Assembly (NCBI RefSeq): GCF_033473495.1
Contig: NC_088939.1
Location: 4,216,001-4,280,000 of the forward strand
DNA length: 64,000 bases
Origin: Cercospora beticola
Lineage: Eukaryota > Ascomycota > Dothideomycetes > Mycosphaerellales > Mycosphaerellaceae
Direction: 5' to 3'
A program made the translations under genes and the position numbers. This document shows, piece by piece, positions 1-10,617 of the stretch; positions within the stretch are counted from its first letter, which is position 1, and each line of letters opens with the position of its first letter. Under the pieces are notes generated by a model. It searched no databases, was not told the origin of the DNA, and saw nothing but the letters and a program-made list of their open reading frames with translations.

Positions 1-1191
1 ACTGAAGGAGCTGTTGAGGCACTTGAAGTCACCGAAGCTCGCAACCAAGTAGTCCTCAAGCGGTCTGAAAATGGATTTGATTCTGTCATATTCGCGACGC
101 TGCTCAACCTCCTGAGCTGTTAGTTGTGGGCTTTGATGAGCCCGGGGCGAATGTGCGCGAGCACGTGGAGTCAATTGGCCGTTCGTTGGAGGCAGTAGGT
201 TATGCGAAGGCCGCCTGTTCGGCATCTGCACAGGAGGTGGAGGCGGTTTTCTGTTCGGTGGAGCAGGCACTGGCTTTCGTGGTGTCACACTGGATTGTCC
301 ACCTCTGCTAGGAGGGGGCACAGCAGAATCGGAAGGCAAATCACGCCGCGAATTGGCAAAACGTTCAGAGTCGTTCCGCTCCTGCGTTGTCCGTCCGGAC
401 GCAGGAATCGCCAATGAAGCTGTGGGACCGTCAGATGGTGAAGCTGACAAAGGCGTATCTGCAAGGTCTCCAGCATTATCTTCTGCCTTCAGCTGATGCA
501 CAGCGAGTGCTGCGGGTAGCTGATCGGGGCCGAACACATCACTCTGGACGTTGGTCGGCCGCTGCTGAGTCGGTCCTGATCGTTGCCGTCGTCCTTGCAA
601 ATATGTCACAACGCACCGGTCAATGATGGCGCGCGTCTTCGCCAGCGAAACGGGCAAAGCTGCACCAGCCGCATGGGCTGGAACTGGATCTGTGGCTGCT
701 CTATGCGGATGGGGCCGGCTCTTGTCGTCCTCGACCTGTTCCTCGACAGGCTTGAGGTCATTTATGGTCAGACAGCACAAGCATCTGAATCTGGACAGCT
801 CTTGGGGCACTTTGCACTTGCTATCGCAACACATGCATACTCTGGTCGCCTTGCCATCCTCATCCACGACCTGACTTCTCTTGCCCGAAATGACGCGGGT
901 GGGTTTCTTGGGCGCGGGCTCGTCCAGGACAGGCACAAGGTCGTCGTCGAGCGGCACATCGGTCTCGTGGAAGTTGCCGGCGCTCTTCTTGCGGCCAAAG
1001 ATCTTCGGCAGCGGGTGGCTCACCGACCGACTGTGAGCATGCTGGCGTGCTGCGGGCGCACGCGATTGCACTGCGCGCTCGGGGTTGAGCGTGGGCGGGT
1101 CGAGGCATTCATTCGGGGGTCGCGGCTTGGTTCGGTTGTGGTTGCTCGACGATCCATGCTTGGGGAGCAGGCGAGACCAGGTCGATGACAT
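1..1191 (-). CDS. HUL4-like HECT-type E3 ubiquitin ligase, N-terminal part (runs off left edge)
   Basis: Reading the minus strand from ATG at 1191, one frame stays open to base 1 (397 codons). An in-frame TGA lies two codons upstream of the ATG, so the start is well fixed. The N-terminus is basic and disordered. Around residues 119-140 is a Cys-rich segment, VCMCCDSKCKVP then FRCLCCLTINDLKP, which I associate with the N-terminal zinc segment of fungal HUL4-type ligases. After it comes a Pro/Ser-rich linker, then a conserved-looking helical stretch near the edge (RREYDRIKSIFRPLEDYL, then FGDFKCLNSSFS). The catalytic HECT domain would lie outside the window, so the ligase activity is inferred and not seen. 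It would transfer ubiquitin through a C-terminal HECT cysteine. The call rests on the zinc segment and the edge motif only; another protein with this zinc segment is possible. No intron is needed in this part. Confidence 0.62.
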   Translation of the reverse strand, partial: MSSTWSRLLPKHGSSSNHNRTKPRPPNECLDPPTLNPERAVQSRAPAARQHAHSRSVSHPLPKIFGRKKSAGNFHETDVPLDDDLVPVLDEPAPKKPTRVISGKRSQVVDEDGKATRVCMCCDSKCKVPQELSRFRCLCCLTINDLKPVEEQVEDDKSRPHPHRAATDPVPAHAAGAALPVSLAKTRAIIDRCVVTYLQGRRQRSGPTQQRPTNVQSDVFGPDQLPAALAVHQLKAEDNAGDLADTPLSASPSDGPTASLAIPASGRTTQERNDSERFANSRRDLPSDSAVPPPSRGGQSSVTPRKPVPAPPNRKPPPPPVQMPNRRPSHNLLPPTNGQLTPRARAHSPRAHQSPQLTAQEVEQRREYDRIKSIFRPLEDYLVASFGDFKCLNSSFS

Positions 1192-1907
1192 TGCTCATCG
1201 TGTGCCACCGCAGCGAATGTCAATCATGCGCGCGGTCAGAGGAGGCGGAAGCTCAGGCACACGCGAGCATCAAACGTCACGGCGCCCGTTGCCAATGGTG
1301 AAGTCACTGAAGCGTTCCTGCAAGGCGCATTGCACGACGCCGACGGCAGCCGCGCCACGAGGGTTCGGGAGGGAACAAGTGAGTGGAAGAAGATGGGCAC
1401 CGGCAGCAACTCATCGCGCTGCGCGGCATACATGTACGAGACATGGTGCGCCAGCGCAAAGCATCAGATGTTGTTGCCAAGAGCGGTTACGAACAAGTTC
1501 AGGGATCCTTGAGAGGAGGTCCACTGCTCGGTACTTCCAAGCTCGTTCATCGAGGAGCCGATGGGTGGATGCATCGACTGTCACGACCCATTGGGGCAAG
1601 TGCACATTTCTGGCATCGAAATAGTAGTGCACGACACAACATTTCAGCGCTTACAATAGCACAACAACGACGGACTGGAAAGTGGCAGATCATGCAACGC
1701 AGTGAATGTATGCTGGGCCAATGGCAATCGTCTGAACCATGGGTAGCAAGCTCCATTTTTGGCTATACGACCACACCGAAGTCTTTCCGCGTGCACACTG
1801 TATGCGACCCGGCCCTTCGTAGAAAACATTCCCAGACCGATGCAACTCCCGAGCATAATCGCTGTAATACGTCGCCCAGCATATGACCCATCCTAGCAGC
1901 CTCTGCT
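1192..1907. other. Intergenic, 0.7 kb
   Basis: Promoter side of the HUL4-like gene and 3' side of RPL15. Only short overlapping open frames on both strands, none resembling a known protein. Confidence 0.6.
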
Positions 1908-2675
1908 CTATCGGTAGCGCCACAGGGAGAGGGTGTTCTGGCGCTTCCAGGTGTGGCGGCGACCGCTGGTGGTGTTGTTGTAGCGGTGGCCCTTGTTGAG
2001 ACCTCTGCTCTTCTTGCCAGTGGCAGTGAGACCACGAGACTCGCGATGCTTGTGCACTGGGTTGACGATCCAGTTGATGCGTGGGTCGCGGCGGATCGCC
2101 TTGTGCTGTGGGTCGACGAGGATGACCTCGTAGTACTTGTACGTGCTGTCCTGGTTGATCCAGTAGCTGTTCAGCACGCGCAAGTTGGCAGCGCGACGGC
2201 CAACACGCTCCTCAGCAGTCGACTTGAGCGAGCGCTGGTACTTGAGCTGGTTGATACCCTGGTTGGTGGGCTTGCCTGTGCAATTCATCAGCCCTCTGCC
2301 GAGTTTCCGGTGTAACTTCCATTCTTCATACCGTAGGTGGCACCCTTTGGTGCTGGCCTCTTGCGGCCTCCACGGCGGACACGCACGCGGTAGATGACAT
2401 AGCCCTGCTTGGCCTTGTATCCGAGACGGCGAGCCTTGTCGGGGCGCGATGGACGGGAGGCGCGGTGGATGACGTTCAGCTGGCGGAGCTAGATTGATGT
2501 ACTCTCAGCAAATGTTCAACGAGTACGCTCAAGACACAAGCACATGTAGACATGTGCCATATGCCGCTCATGGGTGTTGGATGCGTACCTCCCAGCAGCG
2601 AACGCGAAGCAAGAAGCGCATGACATCGCTCTGCTTCTTCTTCTGCAGCTCCTCAAGATACTTGTGGGCACCCAT
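1908..2675 (-). CDS. RPL15: 60S ribosomal protein L15 (eL15)
   Basis: Component of the large cytosolic ribosomal subunit. Three coding exons on the minus strand: 2675-2589, 2488-2332 and 2275-1908. They are separated by introns of 100 bp (GTACGC...CTAG) and 56 bp (GTATGA...ACAG). The spliced product is 203 aa, the normal size for eL15. It begins [20 protein letters not shown] and contains [40 protein letters not shown] and [20 protein letters not shown], ending [11 protein letters not shown]. Every part follows the eL15 family. The ATG sits directly behind a TACAG acceptor with a GCTAATAC branch-like site, so the leader is probably spliced as well. Identification is firm. Confidence 0.97.
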
Positions 2676-2826
2676 CTGTACGCAGTATTAGCAGCTGCTC
2701 TTTTATCCAACTTTTCTCCAAGCCACGGAAGTTTTGCAGGAGGCCTCTCGAAAATGCCATTGTGTCGCGATCGTCCTCTCCGACTCCAATGCTCCTTCGA
2801 ATTCGCCCCTGATGGGTCTCGCGTAC
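2676..2826 (-). other. Probable intron in the RPL15 5' leader
   Basis: On the minus strand a GTACGC donor follows AACGTCAAG (intron starts at 2826). A GCTGCTAATAC branch-like site and a GCGTACAG acceptor end at 2676, the base before the ATG. The 151-bp length and signals fit a leader intron, which is common in ribosomal protein genes. Inferred from signals alone. Confidence 0.6.
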
Positions 2827-3617
2827 CTTGACGTTGGTGGATTGGCGGGTGGTGCTGGGTGTTCGTGGCCTCGTGCCTTGTCGACTTCAAACGCAGCGCA
2901 GCCAAATCGAAGTCGAAAGTGCGTGTCGGAGGCTCGGCGGAAAGCGGCTTGGCACTGGCCTGCTGGTCCACGAGCAACGCCCAGCCAGCCTCAGTAGTAC
3001 GCACAGCTCCACACCTTCGAGCTTCCTTCCACCAAGTCAACACCGACGATCAGCATTTTCGTGCTCGTCACTTCGCTGCGTGTCCGGTATTCTCCATCTC
3101 CCTTCACATTTACCTCCCACCTCACGCCGTGCCCGAGGACAGTCCTGACGTGATGCGAGCGAAGCCTGTACGGAGCGACCAACCATCGTGAACGTCGATC
3201 AACCTGGACCCCGCATGCGAAATAATGGCGCTACCAGTCCCAAAGGAGCCACAGGGTCTCACGATCCAAGACAAGGCAGGCAGCTCGTGTGCACTCTCCT
3301 CGCCCAACTTCCATCACCTCCTACACCTACTTCTCATTCAAACTTCACGTCATCTAAGTGTCGCGACTTAGCTCGGCTGCACATTGAAATTGTCCTCCCC
3401 CCAATTTTACCACGACTCGGTCGATCACAGCCTCCTCCTTCGGCTTGCGATGACCAGACCTGCACACGCTGGACAACAGATGTGAATGAGGTGATGTCCT
3501 GCACCACGTTCACGTTAGGCCTGCCTCCACGCAAGTCAGACTTCCCTCGTGGCTGATCCTGGATCCATCCTGCATGCCTTTTGTCGTGTCTAGACACTCC
3601 TTGACCCAAGTGGCCAA
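2827..3617. promoter_or_regulatory. Divergent intergenic region between RPL15 and a Zn2Cys6 gene
   Basis: About 0.8 kb separating two divergent genes. It should hold both promoters and the first noncoding exon of RPL15. C/T-rich patches are visible near 3060-3130 and 3300-3350. No coding frame in it resembles a known protein. Confidence 0.5.
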
Positions 3618-5621
3618 ATGGTATATCGTGGCAAGGTACAAAGCCCAAGCCCAAGCTGGGAGGCTCCCGCTGACTGTATCGCGTCTTAGCCCTCCGCTGG
3701 TTGCGAGAACTGCCGGAAAGCCAAGAAACGCTGTGATTTGGAACAGCCGGCTTGCACGCGGTGCATTAAGCTGAAGAAGCCTTGTGGTGGATATCGAGAT
3801 GTCAGCCAACTTCAGATACAGGACGAAAGTCAGGCGGTCATTCTCAAGGCTAACAGACAGAAACCGAGGACCCCGACTACGCCAGAGTCAGGTGTACTGG
3901 TACGCACGAAATTGGACTATGGTATAGCATCTCCCGGGACCAGTGTCGTGGCGACGCCGACATACGAAGATTGGTCATCCAAAGATGCTGCACCAAATAA
4001 TCATCACGAAACAACAAGTCCAGCGGTGATCGTGTTCGACTCGACGGAATGTGACGATGGTCTCGGTGCACGCAACTACTTGCCCACATTCACAATGAAA
4101 CCTAGCCCTGGCGATCTAGGTACCACTTACTTTTTCTCGCAATTCACCGCCGAATCTGGACATTGGCCGTTCCTTCGCAATTATGAGAAGAGGGCACTTC
4201 TCAACCCGGTTCTCGACTATGCGATCAAAGCCTGCGGACTTGCAGCCTTGGATAATGTGCACGGCATCGAGATGGGCCGTAGCTATTCACTGAAAATGTA
4301 CTCACAGGCAATTGGCATGCTGAACGCTGCTCTGCGCGACCCTCGACAAAGCAAGACTGACGACAGTCTCATTGCTGTGTCTATGCTGGGTTATTTTGAG
4401 AATATTACTTGCGACAGTCGAGAGTCAATCGAGTCGTGGAAAGCTCATATTCGAGGTGCCACCCAGCTCCTCCAACTACGAGGAAAAGATCAATTCCTCA
4501 GTCCAATTGGACGCATGCTATTCCGAGAGACACGCCAGCAAGTACTGATCAGCTCTCTGTGGGACGACATTGAACCTCCTGCGTTCTTATGGGACTGGAA
4601 TGCAGAACTGCTCAAGCAGTCTGAGAATCAACAATGGATCGAACCTGCAGATCATTTCACATTTCTTGTGTTCGAATTTGCGCGACTGCGGAGCCGAATA
4701 CGCCAGAAAATGATGTCAGACTTGGACGCAATGGCTGCCGCGACTGGCATCGAGATGCGAATGGAGCAGTGGTCCGTAGACCTCATGGCCAACAATCCGT
4801 TTTGGCGTTATCGCGAAGTCGAGGTGCCAGATAGTCCCAATGTTTGGAATGGTCTGGTGCACGTGTACAACGGCCATCCAACCGCTAGTGTGTGGAGCAC
4901 GTACAGAAACATCCGTATCATGCTTACCAGGACTCAAGAACTCTTGATAAGAAGGCTACACATTAACGAGGAAGAACGTGAAAACCAGTTCAGATATCTC
5001 CGAAGTGTGAGGAGACAAATGACTGACGACATCTGTCATGGTATTCCTACGCAACTAGGTCACGCGCCGTTCAACAATTCGCCCAACGTACTCATTACAG
5101 GATATGGATCCATATGGCCACTCTTTTTCGCAGGCACTTGTGCCCTCGAACGCATCGGACCAGGTCTATGGAGCACTGTCCTAAAAGAGTTCACGCCAAA
5201 CGTGGAAGCCAGTACCTCCGCAGCCCTCGCGCAAGCGATGTGGATCATCGGCCGCATAGAGTACATCTCCAAGAAAATAGGTCTGCGGTGGTGCGACGGC
5301 GTGTTAGCCACACTTCGCGGTGATTTCGCCATGCACGAGGAACTTCTGCCGGAACGCGGAGAAATTGATGGCAAACATGTGCACAGATTCTGGCAAAACA
5401 GACTGGCCGAAATTCGGCAGAGCAAGACTCCAGACTGGATCAGACAAATTCGGGAGTCAGGACGTGGTCCCAGAATCACGATGGAAGAGAACGCACCTCT
5501 CAGTACCGGAGTTTTGACCGGGTTATACCCAGAAGGACTCTGGAAGGGCGACATCCAAGTTGACGAATCAAACAGGTACAGATCGAACAGCATGGAAATT
5601 AGTAATATCATACACAGTTGA
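3618..5621 (+). CDS. Zn(II)2Cys6 transcription factor with Fungal_trans_2-type domain
   Basis: Nuclear regulator, target unknown. The first exon is tiny (3618-3635, MVYRGK). After a 54-bp intron (GTACAA...TTAG) exon 2 is 3690-5621; the product is 649 aa. Splicing restores a complete zinc cluster of C-x2-C-x6-C-x6-C-x2-C-x6-C type at residues 11-38 (CENCRKAKKRC and ACTRCIKLKKPC). MVYRGKPS directly before a zinc cluster is a frequent N-terminus in this fungal family. A Ser/Thr-rich linker follows. The C-terminal two thirds are helical, with LAALDNV, DSLIAVSMLGYFE and WKAHIRGATQLLQLRG segments typical of Fungal_trans_2. The gene ends 52 bp from the convergent peroxiredoxin gene. It has no copy of the repeated promoter motif seen further right. 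Confidence 0.9.
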
Positions 5622-5673
5622 CCTTGATAGCGGCAGTACATGTCATAATGAAGACAAAAAGGTTGTTTGTAAT

Positions 5674-6633
5674 CTAGATCTGAGTGTAACGCAGATACGG
5701 CTTCACTTCGCGCACCGATCCGAATTTCTTCTTTGCGTCCTCAGTGGTGACACTAGGCGGCACGATCACATCCTCACCGACCTGCCAGTCGATCGGAGTC
5801 GTCACTCCCTTCTTGTCGCCAGTTTGGAGACTGTCAATAACTCGCAAAACCTCAGATGTGTTGCGGCCGGTCGAAGCAGGGTACATCATCGTCAAGCGGA
5901 TCTTCTTGCTGGGATCGATAACGAACACAGAGCGGATAGTGAAGGCGATGCCCTTCTCATCAATGTTCTCCAAGTCCTGCTGGTCAATCATGTCGTACAG
6001 AAACGCGACCTTGCGATCTGCGTCGGCGATGATTGGGAACGACAGCTGGGTGTTGGAGATCTCATTGATGTCTTGGATCCATTTGTCGTGAGAGCCGAGA
6101 TCGTTGGCGCTGAGCCCGATCATTTTCACGCCGCGCTTTTCGAACTCACTGCGGAGTTTGGCAAATGCTCCGAGCTCGGTGGTGCAGACTGGAGTGAAGT
6201 CTGCTGGGTGGGAGAAGAGAATGGCCCACTATGATTGCGACAGGCTCCAGGTCAGCATGATATGGGCTTTCGAGTTATTGAGTGCAGGAAAAACAAGTGC
6301 TCACCTTATCACCGATGAATTCATGGAAGTCGATATTTCCTTGAGTCGTCTGGGCTTGGAAGTTGGGGGCAATTGATCCAAGGCGGAGTCTGTACACTTC
6401 TCAGCATTGATTCTCGGATGGGGGAACACCTCGATATGGTCCAAGAGGGCGCAAGATTTGCTTCGCGCAATGGTGTAGAAGCATTGACTTTCCAGTGCTC
6501 ACCTTGGTTGCTCGGCAGGAGCGCTTAGGAACCTCTTGAAGATTGGTGATGCTTGTCTGCTAGCAAAGCATTGATGCGTTGCCGAAAGTCGGGATGCACG
6601 CAGTGCGCATTTTGTCAATGCTGCTGCCGCCAT
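5674..6633 (-). CDS. Mitochondrial 1-Cys peroxiredoxin (Prx6/PRX1 type)
   Basis: Thiol peroxidase that reduces hydrogen peroxide and organic or lipid peroxides, probably in mitochondria. Three exons on the minus strand: 6633-6503, 6389-6305 and 6228-5674, with introns of 113 and 76 bp, both GTGAGC...AG; 256 aa. Residues 1-43 form an Arg/Ser/Ala-rich presequence with no acidic residue until its end. The peroxidatic cysteine is Cys87 in HPADFTPVCTTELG. No other cysteine occurs outside the presequence, so this is a true 1-Cys enzyme. The long C-terminal extension (DWQVGEDVIVPPSV) is typical of the Prx6 class. The start is the first in-frame ATG before the spliced presequence. The gene diverges from a Zn2Cys6 gene over a 275-bp region that carries the 17-bp repeated element. 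Confidence 0.93.
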
Positions 6634-6775
6634 CCTCAGTATGTTGCCGGATGTCGATGGAATGGAGACCGGAAGAGTCTGATGGCGACATTGATGCTCG
6701 AGTTTTCCATCGTATCGATATGACGTCTTCGCTGCATCAAATATGCATCGAATATTTGATTAGAAGCTGATGCAT

Positions 6776-6792
6776 TTCGCCGAGGCCGAAGC
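6776..6792. promoter_or_regulatory. 17-bp candidate operator in front of the cluster regulator
   Basis: TTCGCCGAGGCCGAAGC. It lies 117 bp before the ATG of the regulator at 6909 and 143 bp before the peroxiredoxin ATG. The same element with one mismatch is at 13248-13264. It holds the CGCCGA word that is repeated in both enzyme promoters. It is itself imperfectly palindromic (TTCG...CGAA). Binding by the neighbouring regulator is inferred. Confidence 0.5.
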
Positions 6793-6807
6793 TGTCGAAC
6801 TCCAACT

Positions 6808-6818
6808 CCGAGATTCGG
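6808..6818. promoter_or_regulatory. CCG-N5-CGG half-site pair
   Basis: CCGAGATTCGG is an inverted CCG/CGG pair, the half-site used by many Zn2Cys6 dimers. It sits 16 bp downstream of the 17-bp element and 90 bp before the regulator ATG. A short site like this can occur by chance. Confidence 0.35.
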
Positions 6819-6908
6819 TTTCTGGCTGCCGAATTGCTGCTTCCTTTGCACAACAACAATGCGAACGAGACCTTCTGACCGAGCATGAGATAAGGCTCGG
6901 ATCCTTCC

Positions 6909-9153
6909 ATGACCGTATCTCCAAGCACCATCCGGACGAAGGAAGCGCTGCCTCGCGCCCGAGCTCGGGCTGGCGGTAGGTTGAAGGCGTAAGTGCAGTC
7001 GCTGGAGAAGATCACCCATTGGGGTCCTCGCATTGATGGCCCTCAAGTTGTCGCCGATGCCACTCGAGAAAGGTCCGATGCAATGGCGGCTCCCCATGCG
7101 ACAGTTGTCGCCGCTCCGGCAAAGAGGATGAGTGCGATTATGCGACGCCCCAGCGACGCCGCACACAAGCCACGCAGCAGTCAGTGGCAGACCTCTATCA
7201 ACCTGGCGAGCCAGGTGTGAACTAATGGGTTCATTGCGTAGTGACGCTCACGTTCCAAACACTGTATCAGCGCAGAATGGGGAAGTTCACAGTCAGGAAC
7301 CACGTGGAGATGGCCCAAGCAACACAGCAGTAAATCATCACGAAGTCCGAAGTAATCAAGGGCGCGTATCTCTATCCCGAGATCCTGCACTTCTTCATGG
7401 TCCGTGGTTTGTTAACATGGACGTACCATACACTCCGATTCTGGTCGCCGAGTCATCTGACTCTGCTTTTGCAACGCGATTTCGTCAAACGATTTCCACA
7501 AGCCAGCAGGATCATCTGCCCCGGGTCGACTTCGTGAGCGATGAGGATATTCTCGCACTGTCAGAGGCTGACTGCATTTGGCCGAGGCCAGCCCGTGCCC
7601 ATTTTCTCCTCGACACGGCCCTCAAACGTCTCGGGCGCACCTATCATATTCTACTACGCAACGTGGTGTCTGAAGAACTCGAAGCCCTCAATCGCAGTCC
7701 TGCCTCGACAGACTTCCTGACCAAATCCAAGCTTCTGGCCGCATTCGCGGTAGGCGAGCTTTACGCGACTAGAACGAGGACTGTCGACAATGCATTTCCT
7801 GGCCTTAGCTACTTTGCAAAAGCTACTAGAATACTTCAAATTAGCCCCGAGAGACCAGTGCTCGGGTTCATCGAAGTCAAACTACTACTTGCAAGTTCTA
7901 TGTCTCTGAGATGTTACTGATCGTACGCTGACAATTGGTACTTTCTAGTCTTTCTATTCCCTTTGCCTCAATCGACGGCACTCGGCGTACTCTCTAGCCG
8001 GCCAAGCCGTTAGACTTGCAGTCGTGATGGGTTTGCACCTAGAAGTTCCGCCTGCAGTGCTGCCTGACCCAGCCTTACGAGAACACAGGCGCCGGCTATG
8101 GTGGACTGCTTACACCTTCGACCGAATGTGGTCGGCGAAGTTGGGCTTCCCACACGCTGTCTCGGACGATGATATCACAGTCGACCTCCCATCAGACCAC
8201 TTGGAGCAAGGCGACGCCGCGGATGCTCTGCATCCGTCCTTTTTCGCTGCCCGTGTTAGTCTCGCCAGATCGGCATCCAGGATCATATGTTCGATATATA
8301 CGCGAACATCACGAGACACTCGCCTATCGGAGAAAGTGCAATCTGTTTCCAGAGATCTGCGAGTGTGGATGGACAAGCTTCCCCATGATTTGAAGATTGA
8401 CAGTGCAGATCAGTACAAAATGGACCCCAGAGCCTGCTCCCTGCAGTTACTATTCAATCAGGTAAAGTGCACCATCTTCTTTGAAATGTTAGCAATCATG
8501 CCAGTCTGACGGCCGAGAAGCTCCTCATCCTTGCAACGAGACCTGTCCTCTTGCATGTGCTCAAGACTCGCATTGCCAACCCAGACTCCGACATTGGCGT
8601 TCCGAAATCTGCTTTAGGGCTAGCAGAGGCCTGTGTAAGGTGCGCTCGTCACTCCTACAGCCTCTTGACTGACAAGTGGACCAATGGCTCTCTGATGCTT
8701 TTCGATTACTTCGACACACAATACCTCTTCTCTTCATCGATCATCCTGGCTATCTCTTCACTTTGGGAGAGGGAATCGAGTTATCTCGACAAGAACCGGC
8801 TAGAATGCATTACACACCTGCTTGCTCAGCTCAAGCAAAACGGCAATCTTCCCGCGGCAGAGTTTTGTCAGCATACAGACGCTATGCTGCCATTGATGGC
8901 AGATCTCGAGACGCGCTTGCGTGCTCAACCGTCACGTCATGCGACATTGAACGAGCCACCGACAGGCTACTCTCTCGGGGCAACAGGCCGCAGTCATGAG
9001 CTCGAGAACACACAAGTGGCGCAAGGTGTTACTCTGATGGAGCCTTTCTTTCAAAACCTTCTAGCGCAGCCCGACGCAGAGCTCCAATTCATCGACCAAG
9101 CGGACTTTCTGGATTTGGATCTTGGGCCGCTGTGGCCAGACGTGACAGTTTGA
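6909..9153 (+). CDS. Zn(II)2Cys6 transcription factor (Fungal_trans type), likely regulator of the adjacent enzymes
   Basis: Five exons: 6909-6988, 7048-7214, 7271-7890, 7949-8461 and 8521-9153; 670 aa. The zinc cluster (Cys 28, 31, 38, 44, 47, 56) appears only after joining exons 1 and 2: KACRRCHSRKVRC then SPCDSCRRSGKEDEC. The rest matches the Fungal_trans domain: SFYSLCLNRRHSAYSLAGQA, then REHRRRLWWTAYTFDRM with the usual RRLWW signature, and LLILATRPVLLHVLK. The third intron (7891-7948) begins with GC, not GT; it is the only junction that restores the conserved frame. The last acceptor could instead be three bases upstream, adding one Lys. The gene stands directly upstream of four enzyme genes whose promoters share a motif with its own, suggesting it regulates itself and them. 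The ligand is unknown. Confidence 0.88.
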
Positions 9154-9256
9154 CATCGTGGGAAACTTATCAAATCAGCCACCTCAGGATCCTATCCTAG
9201 TCAAGACTTTACCGACATCGCAATTCTCATATATGTCTGGCACTGATGCAAACAAA

Positions 9257-10226
9257 CTATGAACGGGCGATTTGGAGCTCAGCGGAATACCAATTTTGAA
9301 TAGCGCGAACATCGTAGCTCATTGCTACGGCATCAAACACTTTGAGGTGCTCTCTACACGCAGTGCCGTCATTCGAAAGCCGAGCGACCCATTTCTCGTG
9401 TTTCTTCGCGGCAGCGACGATCTTGTCAATTGCCTCGACGAAGGGGGGCTCATCGCCCTTTGCAGGGACATAGCCGAGAAGGGCAAGGGCAAGGTCGTTG
9501 GGCCCGATGAAAATCATGTCTGGAGCCGTATGAGGCAGCGTAAGCAAGACACTCTACGGCCGCGGATGCGATTGAGAAAGCAGCGCGGACTTACCTACGC
9601 CAGGTACCGCACAAATCGCATCGACATTTTGCAAACCTGCCTTCGTCTCGATCTGGACGCACGTGATCAAGCTTTCGTTCGCGGTTTTGACATAAGTAGC
9701 GATGTCGATATTGTGGGCGATTGCCGCGAATGGAGAGCCTTGACCTCGAAGTCCATCTGGAGGGAATTTCGCATATTGGACAACTGCTCTTGCTTCTTCC
9801 GCGGTGTTGATCTGCGGAACGACAATGCCACTTGTGGTGATGATCAAGTCAGCTCTTCTGGTCGACGACATCCACGACGGCAGACACATACTGCGCTCCT
9901 GCATCCAAAGCACGTTTGATCAAGTCCGGGTGTGTCATGCGAAGCCTAACGAGCGGCGAGACATCCAATGCCGCGATCGCAGCTGTTGCATTATGCATCG
10001 CATCGTCGCTGATTTGTCCATGTTCACAATCGATGATGACGCCCTAGACAGCCTGTTCATCAGCACAAAGGACGCTTTACATTCACAGATGTTGGGTACG
10101 GACATCCAATCCTGTCTGCGCCACTATCTGCGCTAAACGAAAGGAAGGAAGGCCCATGAAAGTCATGATCGGTTTTGATCGAGTCCGAAGAGCATTAAGG
10201 AGACGCAGACGCGGGTTGAAGGCCAT
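9257..10226 (-). CDS. HpcH/HpaI family aldolase (4-hydroxy-2-oxoheptanedioate aldolase-like)
   Basis: Class II, metal-dependent pyruvate aldolase family, which splits 4-hydroxy-2-oxo acids into pyruvate plus an aldehyde. Four exons on the minus strand: 10226-10104, 10043-9892, 9830-9595 and 9519-9257; introns of 60, 61 and 75 bp; 257 aa, the family's usual length. Visible motifs: FMGLPSFRLAQIVAQTGLD, GVIIDCEHGQ (Asp/Glu-His of the active site), DAGAHGIVVPQINTAEEA, CVQIETKAG (metal-binding Glu) and MIFIGPNDLALALLG. Each intron was placed by restoring these motifs. The first donor is GTCCGT, slightly unusual; the same donor occurs in the aminotransferase at 14887. It diverges from the alpha/beta hydrolase gene over a promoter full of TCGGCG words. 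Cytosolic by lack of any signal. The exact substrate cannot be read from sequence. Confidence 0.93.
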
Positions 10227-10373
10227 TTTCTCAAGGACGGCTGAACTCGTTGCAATTGAGTAGTGTGGTAATGCTGCAAGAACGAGATAGAGAGAAGTTG
10301 CTATGTTGCAGTATCTGGTCAACAGACAAGTCCGAATGCAAGGTCTTGCATGGCGCAATCGGCCGTATGATAC

Positions 10374-10515
10374 TCGGCGAGTGCGGGCGACATCGTATAT
10401 TGTTCGGCGTTGGGATCCTGAGAGCTCGGCGAGAGGCTCGGCGTTTGGCAATTCGACACCATAGAAAGGATCTGGCCGACGCCGAGACCGAGAGTCTGTT
10501 GGAAAGGCTCGCCGA
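10374..10515. promoter_or_regulatory. Cluster of six TCGGCG/CGCCGA words in a divergent promoter
   Basis: TCGGCG at 10374, 10404, 10426 and 10438, and its complement CGCCGA at 10480 and 10510. A given 6-mer on either strand is expected about 0.07 times in 142 bp. GCCGACGCCGAG at 10475-10486 recurs exactly at 13263-13274. It lies between the aldolase (ATG 10226) and hydrolase genes. Likely regulator sites, by inference. Confidence 0.55.
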
Positions 10516-10617
10516 AAGTCAATGAAGGTCATCAATGCTGGAAGCGAACTCAACATTCCTTTCCTTAACGACATCAGAAATTCGGTCACGCATCTTGCCA
10601 TCAGTACCACTCCGGCT

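Noticed and set aside
583..1188. 201-codon plus-strand frame
   Set aside because: It lies opposite the HUL4-like coding frame, which has the conserved Cys segment; the plus frame has no recognisable motif.
2489..2588. Possible box C/D snoRNA in the 100-bp RPL15 intron
   Set aside because: A CTGA is present, but no good RTGATGA box C pairs with it.
6636..7166. 176-codon minus-strand frame
   Set aside because: It overlaps the promoter and first two exons of the Zn2Cys6 gene, whose zinc cluster is clear after splicing; the minus frame looks random.
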